From positions 1 to 25,607 of the forward strand of contig CAYXEN010000038.1 in assembly GCA_964464035.1 (NCBI GenBank): a stretch of DNA of 25,607 nt. The letters are read 5' to 3'. The translations under genes and the position numbers were made by a program. The stretch comes from CAYXEN01 sp964464035. GTDB taxonomy: Bacteria; Krumholzibacteriota; Krumholzibacteriia; WVZY01. This document shows positions 6,006-13,725 of this stretch, one piece after another. Every line of letters begins with the position of its first letter. Position 1 is the first letter of the stretch. The notes beneath the pieces are model-generated. The model had not been told where the DNA came from and ran no database searches. It was given only the letters and a program-made list of their open reading frames with translations.

Positions 6006-8673
6006 GGGGATCTTTTCGATAATGCTTGCGTGGCCGTCTGCGTTCTCCAGGGCGATGGTTCTGTTCTTCGTCGCTTCCGCGGTCGTTTTCACTTCGCTTC
6101 CCGCCTACTCCTCGCCGCCCGAGGTGTTTTCCTATCCCGAGAGCGGATACGATCCCTCGATACCGGAGCCGGGCGATTTCCTCGGCCATAAGCTCGGAAC
6201 CCGCTTCACTTCGCATCGCGACGTCGTTGGATACCTCGAAAGACTCGCCGAGATCTCCCCCCGGTGCAGGCTGTACCGGTACGGGAGGACGTACGAAGGG
6301 CGGGAACTGGTCTACCTGGTGATTTCCTCCCCGGAAAACGTGAAGAACGTGGAGGAGCTGAGAGCCGCCAACCTGAGACTCGCGGATCCTTCTTTCAAAC
6401 CAACGCGCGGCTTCTACGACAAGGCCCCGATCTTCGTTTGGTTGTCTTTCTGTATCCACGGCAACGAAGCCAGCTCGACCGAGACGGCTCTCGCCCTGTC
6501 CTACCACCTCGCGGCGGACACGAGCGGCGGCACTTCGCGCCTTCTCGACGAAACGGTCGTGATCATCGATCCCCTCCTCAATCCCGACGGCAGGGAACGT
6601 TACGTCGCCTTCTACACCTCGCGCATGGGAGCGGAGCCCGACGGGAACAGGTTCGCATGGGAACACGACGAACCCTGGCCGTCCGGCCGGTTCAACCATT
6701 ATCTCTTCGATCTCAACCGTGACTGGAGCTGGCTCACTCAGATCGAGAGCAAGTCCAGGGTGAAGGCGTACCTCGCGTGGAAGCCGCAGGTCCACGTAGA
6801 TTTTCACGAGATGTATGCTTCGAGCAGCTACTTCTTCTTTCCGCCGGCCGAGCCGTTGAACCCGAATTACCCGCTGCACTCCGTGAAGAAGTGGACCGAG
6901 GTCTTCGGCGAAGCGAACGCAAGGGCCTTCGACGAGAGGGGGTGGGCCTATTTCACCGAAGAAGAATTCGACATGTTCTACCCGGGTTACGGTGATTCGT
7001 GGCCGACATTCCACGGTGCGACCGGGATGACCTACGAGCAGGCGGGACATTCACGGGCGGGGCTCCTGCTCGAGCGCAGGGACGGCGTGGCCCTGACGCT
7101 CGCGGACAGGATGGAGCACCACTTTCTCTCCGCCCTCACGACCATCGAGACGGCGGCGGCCAACCGTGCGGAAAGGCTCGAGAGCTTCCACGAATTCTTC
7201 GTCGACGGGGTCCGCGGGGCCGGGAAGGAATCCGTGAAGGCCTACGTCCTGCCTGCCGGGAAGGATCCGGCGGAGACCGATGATCTCGTGGGACTTCTCC
7301 TCGCGCACGGGATCGAGGTGCTGAAGGCCGAGGAAGGGTTCAGGGGTGAGCGCCTGTATGACATGGATGGACGCAGGGTTGGCTCCAAGGAGTTTTCGCC
7401 GGGAACGTACGTGGTGCCGATGGCGCAACCTTTGAGGCGTTTCGCCAAGTCGCTGATCGAGCCGGAGACCGAGCTGCCCGATACTTTCTTCTATGATATC
7501 ACCGCGTGGTCGCTGCCCCTCGCCTACGGGGTCGAAGCATTCGCCGCCCGGAAGATGCCCCGTTGCCGCCTGGCGGAGGTCACTTCTCCTCCGCGGCCGC
7601 GGGGCGGCTTGATCGGCTCCGATCCTCTCTTCGGTTTCCTCGTTCCGTGGACAGGCAACGGCGCGCCCAGGATGCTGAGTGCCCTCCTGGAAAGGGGGTT
7701 CTACGTTCGCTTCGCGGCCAAGAGCTTCCGCTCGGGTGGGAGGGATTTCGGAGCCGGCACCCTGATCGTCCCCGCCGGGCGCAATCCCGATTCGACGGCC
7801 GCGGTGGTGCAGCGCCTCGCCGGCCGGTTCGGCGTGCAAGTCTATGCAGCATCCAGCGGCCGGACTTCCAAGGGCATCGATCTCGGCTCGAACAAGACTC
7901 ATTATATAAAACCCGTGACCGTGGGAGTGCTCGGCGGCCCGGGCACGAACCCGACTTCTCTCGGCGCAGTCTGGTTCCTGCTCGATCGTGTCTACCGGGT
8001 GAAACACTCCGTGATCGATCTCGAGGACATCGCGCGAACGGACCTCTCCAAGTTCGACGTTCTCATACTCCCCGACGACCGGAACGAGGACGGGGAAGGC
8101 AAGGCGTACGATTCCAAGATGGACAGTTCCGCCGTTGCGTCTGTAAAGGACTGGGTGCGGCGCGGGGGCGTTTTCATAGGGCTGGGAGGCGGCGCCGCAT
8201 TCGCCTGCAAGGACCACGCGGGGCTCTCCTCCGTCTGCTTGAAAAAGAAAGACGGGAAGAAAGGCGAGGAGAAGGAAAAGAAAGCCGAGGCCGCGTATCC
8301 CACGCTCGAGGAGAAAAGGAAGAAGCGGGAGCTGGACAAGATCCCCGGAACCGTCCTTCGCGTGAAGATCGATCAGGGGCACCCGCTCGCTTTCGGCTAC
8401 GACGGGGAGATCCGAATCATCAAGACGACGCGGACGATATTCGAAGCTTCGGACGACGTGAACGTGGTGGGTTACTTCCCCGATGGCGCGAAGGTGGCGG
8501 GTTTCATATCCCGGGAGAACGAAAAGCTCCTGGCTGGAACTCCCTACCTTGTGGAGGAGAGAGTCGGTAAGGGACACGTCGTGCTGTACCTGGACGATCC
8601 CGACTTCAGACTCTTCTGGCACGGTTTGGACAGGTTGTTCTTGAACGGGATCTACTTCATGCCGGCCTATTGA
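5998..8673 (+). CDS. Exported M14-family zinc carboxypeptidase with C-terminal GATase1-like region
   Basis: This 891-aa protein is predicted to be exported: a hydrophobic segment at about 15-37 ends with an S-L-P-A-Y-S-S-type cleavage region. The M14 domain (about 45-400) carries H154-G-N-E157 (zinc), D238-L-N-R-D-W (substrate-binding Asn-Arg), H266-V-D-F-H270 (third zinc His) and T-Y-E347-Q-A-G (catalytic Glu), so all catalytic elements are present. From about residue 640 a second region starting V-G-V-L-G-G-P-G resembles the class I glutamine-amidotransferase-like fold found at the C-end of large secreted M14 proteins. A Lys/Glu-rich stretch (about 748-782) interrupts it. The TTG start at 5998 is supported by GGAGGTGAT at 5987-5995 inside purM; an in-frame ATG at 6022 is the alternative. 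The likely role is digestion of external peptides; the substrate is unknown. Confidence 0.88.
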   Translation: MSRGIFSIMLAWPSAFSRAMVLFFVASAVVFTSLPAYSSPPEVFSYPESGYDPSIPEPGDFLGHKLGTRFTSHRDVVGYLERLAEISPRCRLYRYGRTYEGRELVYLVISSPENVKNVEELRAANLRLADPSFKPTRGFYDKAPIFVWLSFCIHGNEASSTETALALSYHLAADTSGGTSRLLDETVVIIDPLLNPDGRERYVAFYTSRMGAEPDGNRFAWEHDEPWPSGRFNHYLFDLNRDWSWLTQIESKSRVKAYLAWKPQVHVDFHEMYASSSYFFFPPAEPLNPNYPLHSVKKWTEVFGEANARAFDERGWAYFTEEEFDMFYPGYGDSWPTFHGATGMTYEQAGHSRAGLLLERRDGVALTLADRMEHHFLSALTTIETAAANRAERLESFHEFFVDGVRGAGKESVKAYVLPAGKDPAETDDLVGLLLAHGIEVLKAEEGFRGERLYDMDGRRVGSKEFSPGTYVVPMAQPLRRFAKSLIEPETELPDTFFYDITAWSLPLAYGVEAFAARKMPRCRLAEVTSPPRPRGGLIGSDPLFGFLVPWTGNGAPRMLSALLERGFYVRFAAKSFRSGGRDFGAGTLIVPAGRNPDSTAAVVQRLAGRFGVQVYAASSGRTSKGIDLGSNKTHYIKPVTVGVLGGPGTNPTSLGAVWFLLDRVYRVKHSVIDLEDIARTDLSKFDVLILPDDRNEDGEGKAYDSKMDSSAVASVKDWVRRGGVFIGLGGGAAFACKDHAGLSSVCLKKKDGKKGEEKEKKAEAAYPTLEEKRKKRELDKIPGTVLRVKIDQGHPLAFGYDGEIRIIKTTRTIFEASDDVNVVGYFPDGAKVAGFISRENEKLLAGTPYLVEERVGKGHVVLYLDDPDFRLFWHGLDRLFLNGIYFMPAY

Positions 8674-8697
8674 TCCCGCGGATGCGGATCCATTGCC

Positions 8698-10275
8698 ATG
8701 CGAGCTTTTCCATACATAGTCAAACGCGACATCGACGGCTTCTTCGGCCTCGCCATCGACAACCTGATCCAGGTCCTTCTCATCGTCTCCCTCGGAAAGC
8801 TCTTGCTCGGCTGGTCGGAGAGCTTCATCTTCACCCGGATTCTCCCCGGCGTGGCGCTGTCGCTCGTAGTGGGCAACTGGTACTATGCCCGGCAGGCCAT
8901 CAAGCTCGCCGAGAAGACCGGCAGGGACGACGTCACCGCTCTTCCTTACGGCGTGAACACGGTGAGCCTCTTCGCCTTTTTCATATTCGTGATGCTGCCC
9001 GTGTACGTAGAGTCGGGCGACGGGGAACTCGCCTGGAAAGTGGGACTCCTCGCCTGCTTCGGGAGCGGGGTGATCGAGTTTGCGGGCGCATTCGTCGTGG
9101 ACTGGCTCAGGCGGGTGACCCCGCGCGCCGCCTTGCTCGCAACCCTGGCCGGCATCGCGATAACTTTCATTTCGATGGATTTCGCTTTCCAGACTTTCGA
9201 CAAGCCTCTCGTGGCCATGCTCCCCCTCGCCATAATACTCATCCAGTACTTCTCGCGGGTGCGGTTCCCGTGGGGATTGCCGGGAGGGCTCGTCGCCCTG
9301 GCGGCGGGTACCATACTGGCCTGGAGCCTTGGGCTCATGGACGGCGGTGCGCTCGGGGCGAGCACGGGGTCGCTCGGTTTCTACCCCCCGCGGCCGGCAG
9401 CGGGAGCCCTCTTCTCGGTCTTGAAGGAAGGTTACCTGCTCAAGTACCTTGCCGTGATAATCCCGATGGGACTATTCAGCGTGATCGGCTCGCTCCAGAA
9501 CCTGGAGAGCGCCGAGGCCGCCGGCGATCGCTACGAGACGCGGCCGTCGCTGGCCGTGAACGGTATCGGCACGATCGTCGCCTCCTTGCTGGGCAGTTGT
9601 TTTCCCACCACGATCTACATAGGACATCCCGGCTGGAAGGGGCTCGGAGCCAGGTCCGGGTATTCGATATTGAACGGCCTTTTCTTCACCATCATATGCC
9701 TTTTCGGCGCCGTTGATTTCATAACCAAACTGGTGCCCATGGAGGCGGGGATAGCGATAGTGCTGTGGATCGGCATCATCATCTCGGCGCAAGCCTACCA
9801 GGCGACGCCGCGGGAGCACGCCCCCGCCGTCGCCGTGGGATTCCTGCCCGCCCTGGCGGCATGGGGGGTTCAGATCATGAAGCAGGCTTTCCTCGCCGCC
9901 GGAACGGACATCACGAGCGCCGCGCCGAAGGTGATGATAAACGGGTTTCACGGGATGCTCGCTCTGGAGAGGGGCTTCATCTTTACGTCGATGATTCTCG
10001 CCTCGGTATCCGTCTTCCTGATCGAGAGGGATTTCCTCAGGGCCGCGTATTGGTCGCTCGCCGGCGTTCTCCTTTCCTATTTCGGGATCATTCACGCCTA
10101 CAGGTTCGAGGGGAACGAGGTCACCAGCGCGATAGGAGTGGGGACGGGAGCCAGGTTCAGCCTGGGGTACCTTGCCTTCTTCCTCACTTTCATCCTTTTT
10201 CATGTCTACAAGAGAGGTAGAGGGTCCGGGGTTGCGCCCCCCGGCACGGAGAGCGGGGAGATCGGGGTCGCCTGA
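8698..10275 (+). CDS. NCS2/AzgA-like xanthine/uracil-type nucleobase permease
   Basis: This 525-aa inner-membrane protein has about 12-14 hydrophobic segments spread over its length. The segment with A-L-P-Y-G-V-N-T-V-S and the later block with S-L-Q-N-L-E-S-A-E-A-A-G-D, C-F-P-T-T-I-Y-I-G-H-P-G and a following N-G matches the xanthine/uracil/vitamin C permease superfamily, which imports nucleobases by ion symport. The ATG at 8698 follows the carboxypeptidase stop by 24 bp and has only a weak upstream ribosome-binding site, so it may depend on read-through translation from the upstream gene. The nearness of purM fits a purine substrate, but specificity cannot be read here. The C-terminal tail is Gly/Arg-rich and cytoplasmic. 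Confidence 0.85.
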   Translation: MRAFPYIVKRDIDGFFGLAIDNLIQVLLIVSLGKLLLGWSESFIFTRILPGVALSLVVGNWYYARQAIKLAEKTGRDDVTALPYGVNTVSLFAFFIFVMLPVYVESGDGELAWKVGLLACFGSGVIEFAGAFVVDWLRRVTPRAALLATLAGIAITFISMDFAFQTFDKPLVAMLPLAIILIQYFSRVRFPWGLPGGLVALAAGTILAWSLGLMDGGALGASTGSLGFYPPRPAAGALFSVLKEGYLLKYLAVIIPMGLFSVIGSLQNLESAEAAGDRYETRPSLAVNGIGTIVASLLGSCFPTTIYIGHPGWKGLGARSGYSILNGLFFTIICLFGAVDFITKLVPMEAGIAIVLWIGIIISAQAYQATPREHAPAVAVGFLPALAAWGVQIMKQAFLAAGTDITSAAPKVMINGFHGMLALERGFIFTSMILASVSVFLIERDFLRAAYWSLAGVLLSYFGIIHAYRFEGNEVTSAIGVGTGARFSLGYLAFFLTFILFHVYKRGRGSGVAPPGTESGEIGVA

Positions 10276-10281
10276 TCCGGG

Positions 10282-10324
10282 GCCCGTCGGCGGGCGGGAA
10301 GACGCGATCGGTCTTGCTTCCCGC
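10282..10324 (+). other. Two adjacent GC-rich hairpins between permease and glycosyltransferase
   Basis: GCCCG/CGGGC (10282-10286 with 10291-10295, 4-nt loop) is directly followed by GCGGGAAG (10294-10301) pairing with CTTCCCGC (10317-10324, 15-nt loop). The two stems share two bases, so they would compete. No T-run follows, so this is not a standard intrinsic terminator; it could be a pause or a processing site. Confidence 0.3.
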
Positions 10325-10340
10325 ACAGCGAAAGTCCGTT

Positions 10341-11519
10341 ATGAAGATTCTCATGATATTGAGGGAAGATTTCCCGTTCGACATCCGGGTCGCCCAGGAG
10401 GCTTCCAGGCTCATGCGCTCGGGGCATGAAGTGGCTCTGGTGTGTTTCAATCGCAAGGGATTGCCCCCGAGGGAAAGCGTCGACGGCATCGAGGTGGTGA
10501 GGCTCGGCCTCTGGCCGCCGGTCCTGAGAAAAGTCCAGACGTTTTTCAACAACATGCCCTACGTGAATCCCGCGTGGTCGGGTTTCGTCGAGAAGGCGGC
10601 CGTGGATTGGGGGGCGGACGCGCTGCACGTGCACGATCTTCCGCTGGTGAAGACGGTGCTGGCGGTCGGGCGGCGGATCGGCAGGCCCGTGGTCTTCGAC
10701 ATGCACGAGAACTGGGCGGAACTCCTTCCCTCGGTCCCCCGCCGGTTGATAGAGAGAGTCGCCGCTACGAGGTTCACTTTCAAACAGGTGGAGAGGGAAG
10801 TGTGCATGGAAGTGGACGCGGTGGTGGTCGTCGTCGAGGAGAGCAGGGACCGGTTGGTCGGCATTGGCGTCGATCCGGGGAAGATCCTGGTCGTGCCAAA
10901 CGTAGCCGATCTGGAGCACATCACGGAGCGCGCCGGGGAAGAGGAGAAAGGGCGAACGGTTTTCATATACGCGGGAGGTTTCGCCAAGCACCGCGGCCTG
11001 GACGTGTTGCTCCGCGGCTGGGCGCGTTTCATCCGGGAAGGGGCGGAAGCGCTCCTCGTGCTGGCCGGGGCGGGACCGGACGAGGACGGCTTGCGTGCTC
11101 TCGCCGGTTCGCTTGGAGTGGGCGAGTCGGTCGAGTTCGCCGGGTGGTTGAGTTTCGAATCTTACCTGGACCGGATATCCCGCTGCTCGGTGGGACTAGT
11201 GCCTCACCTGAGCACTCCGCACACGGACTCGACGCTCCCGCACAAGCTTTTCCATTACATGGCGTTCGGGAAGCCGGTGATCGTAGGTGACGCGATCCCG
11301 CTCGAGAGGATAGTCGGCGAGGAGGATTGCGGTCTCGTCGTCGCGAGCGGCGACGATGCCGCCATGGCGGAAGCGCTGCGAAGGCTCCATGCGGATCCGG
11401 AGCTTCGCCGGCGGATGGGCGGGAACGGGCGCCGCGCAGTGTGGGAGAAGTACAACTGGGACGTCGGGATAAAACCGCTTCTCGAGTTCTATGCGTCCTT
11501 GGAGAAGGCGGGCCGCTAG
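10341..11519 (+). CDS. GT4-type (GT-B fold) glycosyltransferase
   Basis: This 392-aa cytoplasmic protein begins M-K-I-L-M-I-L-R-E-D-F-P-F-D-I-R-V, the usual first strand and loop of a GT-B donor/acceptor domain, and continues with H-V-H-D-L-P, F-D-M-H-E-N-W and V-V-P-N-V-A-D. The C-terminal domain has F-I-Y-A-G-G-F, L-V-L-A-G-A-G-P, and near residue 300 P-H-K-L-F-H-Y-M-A-F-G-K-P-V-I, which matches the sugar-nucleotide-binding region of group 1 (GT4) enzymes. It probably transfers a sugar from a nucleotide donor to a glycan or lipid; donor and acceptor are unknown. I preferred the ATG at 10341 over an in-frame TTG at 10314 because the protein then starts on the conserved strand. No other glycan genes are nearby. 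Confidence 0.9.
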   Translation: MKILMILREDFPFDIRVAQEASRLMRSGHEVALVCFNRKGLPPRESVDGIEVVRLGLWPPVLRKVQTFFNNMPYVNPAWSGFVEKAAVDWGADALHVHDLPLVKTVLAVGRRIGRPVVFDMHENWAELLPSVPRRLIERVAATRFTFKQVEREVCMEVDAVVVVVEESRDRLVGIGVDPGKILVVPNVADLEHITERAGEEEKGRTVFIYAGGFAKHRGLDVLLRGWARFIREGAEALLVLAGAGPDEDGLRALAGSLGVGESVEFAGWLSFESYLDRISRCSVGLVPHLSTPHTDSTLPHKLFHYMAFGKPVIVGDAIPLERIVGEEDCGLVVASGDDAAMAEALRRLHADPELRRRMGGNGRRAVWEKYNWDVGIKPLLEFYASLEKAGR

Positions 11520-11546
11520 CTCCAGCCTGCTTGGATGTGCTCTGGT

Positions 11547-11685
11547 GACCGGGCACCGGGATGGGGGCGCTCCGGCTTCAGACAGTCCTCGCGCGCCTGC
11601 AAGATTGCCGGTTCGATTCACGATGAAATGCTGACGACCGGCGCGCTGCGGAACTCGCCGTCGACCCCCGTCCAGGTGCCCGGTT
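11547..11685. repeat. Long imperfect inverted repeat in the gap upstream of gatE
   Basis: Bases 11548-11567 pair with 11665-11684: a perfect 10-bp outer duplex (ACCGGGCACC with GGTGCCCGGT), then a single mismatch (11558/11674) and nine more pairs including one G-T wobble. The enclosed ~97 nt contain further pairing, including GCCGGT (11607-11612) with ACCGGC (11637-11642). As RNA it would form a long rod of about 139 nt. As DNA it could be a remnant mobile element or a repeat family. The 261-bp gap around it (11520-11780) has no convincing gene. Confidence 0.6.
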
Positions 11686-11693
11686 TCCATATA

Positions 11694-11732
11694 TATAATC
11701 TCCTTTATGCCGGCGCCGTTTTGCGATACCAT
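11694..11732 (+). promoter_or_regulatory. Weak candidate promoter elements upstream of gatE
   Basis: A perfect TATAAT (11694-11699) stands in an AT-rich stretch right after the inverted repeat but lacks a -35 at 16-18 bp. A second -10-like hexamer, TACCAT (11727-11732), has only a poor -35 (TTTATG, 17-bp spacer). One of these probably drives gatE, since the gap is the natural start of the transcript. The evidence is position plus -10 likeness only. Confidence 0.28.
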
Positions 11733-11780
11733 GCGTGGATGCTTTCTTTGATTCAACCGGTTTCGTGAGGTACGACAATA

Positions 11781-13697
11781 ATGGATGTTTTCGACAACCC
11801 TCCGTTCCGGGAGCCCGAGTTCTACCGAGCCCTGGGAATGAAAGCGGGACTCGAGGTCCATCAACAACTGCTCACCGCCAGAAAACTCTTCTGCCGCTGC
11901 CCGGCCGGCAGGTATGACGAAGAGTATAACGCCGAGATACTGCGGCACATGCGGCCCACGCTGTCGGAACTGGGAGAGTACGACGGGACGGCTCTCATGG
12001 AGTACCGCACCCGCAAGGAGATCATCTACCGCCTCAACAACGAGTCCGTCTGCACGTACGAGATGGACGATTCCCCGCCGTTCCAGATCGACGAGCGCGC
12101 CGTCGAGATCGCGCTCCAAATCGCGCTCCTTCTCGAGTGCAACATAGTTGGAGAGATCCACATCGCGAGGAAGCAGTACCTGGACGGAAGCATTCCGACG
12201 GGTTTCCAGAGGACGACTGTCGTGGGGCTGGACGGCAGGCTGCCCGTGGGAGACAAGATCGTGCGGGTGATCCAACTCGGGCTGGAGGAAGACGCCTGCA
12301 GGGAAGTGGAGGACGTGGGGCACAGGCGCGTGTACAGGACGGATCGGCTCGGCATGGCGCTCATCGAGGTCGTGACGGCGCCGGAACTCTTCACGCCCCG
12401 GGAAGTCTACGCGGCCGCGCAGGCAGTGAGGACGTTGACGAGGGGGACGGGCAAGGTTCGCACCGGCGCGGGAGCGGCCAGGCAGGACGTGAACGTGAGC
12501 ATCGAGGGAGGCACGAGAGTCGAGATAAAGGGAGTGTCGAAGATTCCCAGGATACCTTATCTAGTGCACAACGAGGCGCTCCGCCAGAGGGCGCTTCTGG
12601 ATATAAGGGACGAGCTCGTCAAGCGAGGTGGCGGGCAAGGCGCCGCCGAAGCCGTGCACAAAGACGTTTCTCACCTGCTGCAAAGGACGGACTACGAGCC
12701 GATAAGGGACGCGCTTGCCCGCGGCGAAGGGGTCACGGCGGTCCTTTGCCGGGGGTTCGCCGGACTTCTCGCTCGCAAGATCCAGCCGGGAAGACCTTTC
12801 GTGCGGGAATTCTCCGACCGCGTGCGGGTGGTGGCGTGTCTCGACGCCGTGCCCAACATCGCCTGCTCGGATTTCGCCGGCGAAAATCTCGAGGAAGAGG
12901 AATGGCGATCGATCATGCGGGAGCTCGGCGCGGGCGCCGACGACGCCGCGATCCTCGTTTGGGGGAAGGGAAAAGATCTCGTCACGGCCGTGGAAGAACT
13001 GGAGGGGAGGGCGAAGGAGGCTCTCGACGGAGTGCCGAGCGAGACGCGCCAGGCTCTCCCGGACAATACGAACGGTTTCGAGAGGATTCTCCCCGGTCCC
13101 GACCGGATGTATCCCGATACGGATCTTCCGCCGAGAATGGTGACCGAGGAGGAACTGGATGCGATAAAGGCGAACACGGGCATGAGCGCGGTCCGCTGGG
13201 CGGAAGCCTGCCGGGGTCTCCGGCTTCCCGCGCACCTGGCCGCCGCTCTCTATCGAAAGGGCCTTGCCCCCTTGTTCCTTGAACTGGTGGATGAAGCCCG
13301 CGTGAAGCCGTCCTTCGTCGCCTCGATACTCGTGGATCGCCTGGGAAACCGCAAGGTTCGCGGCGAGTGGCCCGGGGAGGAAGAGGTCAAGTCGGTTTTC
13401 GAGCTACTCGCCGGCGGAAAGATTTCCAAGGACGCGGTGAAGCTCTGGGCGGACGGGGCGATCGATTTCGAAAAGCTTTCATCCTCCGCGCGGGATCCCC
13501 GTTCCGGAACGGCCGGTGCGCACGGAGAAGAGCTGGAAAAAGCGGCAAGGGAAGTGCTCCATTCGACCCGCCCTCGTCATTGCAGCGATGTCGAGGCGAA
13601 ACTGGACTATTACACAGGCAAGGTGAAAGAGCGACTGAGCGGAGCGGTGTCGGGGGAGCAAATAAGAAAGGTCCTTGCGACGATCGGCGTCGATTGA
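11781..13697 (+). CDS. gatE: Glu-tRNA(Gln) amidotransferase subunit E (archaeal-type GatE)
   Basis: GatE binds mischarged Glu-tRNA(Gln), phosphorylates the glutamyl group and, with ammonia from GatD, makes Gln-tRNA(Gln). The 638-aa length fits GatE and is well above the usual GatB length. The start has the catalytic-domain block G-L-E-V-H-Q-Q-L, then K-L-F-C-R-C-P, R-P-T-L-S-E-L-G-E, M-D-D-S-P-P, D-G-S-I-P-T-G-F-Q-R and I-E-V-V-T-A-P-E. An insertion (about 275-420) corresponds to the AspRS-like GAD domain that GatE has and GatB lacks. It is followed by L-P-D-N-T-N-G-F and M-Y-P-D-T-D-L-P-P, and a YqeY-type tail ends the protein. GAGGT lies 10 bases before the ATG. The gatD gene follows, so the whole enzyme is encoded. 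GatDE is classically described as archaeal; all neighbours look bacterial. Confidence 0.92.
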   Translation: MDVFDNPPFREPEFYRALGMKAGLEVHQQLLTARKLFCRCPAGRYDEEYNAEILRHMRPTLSELGEYDGTALMEYRTRKEIIYRLNNESVCTYEMDDSPPFQIDERAVEIALQIALLLECNIVGEIHIARKQYLDGSIPTGFQRTTVVGLDGRLPVGDKIVRVIQLGLEEDACREVEDVGHRRVYRTDRLGMALIEVVTAPELFTPREVYAAAQAVRTLTRGTGKVRTGAGAARQDVNVSIEGGTRVEIKGVSKIPRIPYLVHNEALRQRALLDIRDELVKRGGGQGAAEAVHKDVSHLLQRTDYEPIRDALARGEGVTAVLCRGFAGLLARKIQPGRPFVREFSDRVRVVACLDAVPNIACSDFAGENLEEEEWRSIMRELGAGADDAAILVWGKGKDLVTAVEELEGRAKEALDGVPSETRQALPDNTNGFERILPGPDRMYPDTDLPPRMVTEEELDAIKANTGMSAVRWAEACRGLRLPAHLAAALYRKGLAPLFLELVDEARVKPSFVASILVDRLGNRKVRGEWPGEEEVKSVFELLAGGKISKDAVKLWADGAIDFEKLSSSARDPRSGTAGAHGEELEKAAREVLHSTRPRHCSDVEAKLDYYTGKVKERLSGAVSGEQIRKVLATIGVD

Positions 13698-13725
13698 AGA
13701 ACGAAGAAAAGCGCGGAGCATGTCC

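Noticed and set aside
11605..11625. GGTTCGATTC resembling a tRNA T-arm, with CTTCAGA upstream resembling a selenocysteine anticodon loop
   Set aside because: The bases after the supposed T-loop do not pair with those before it, the CTTCAGA flanks do not form a stem, and no acceptor stem can be built. The region is better explained by the inverted repeat.
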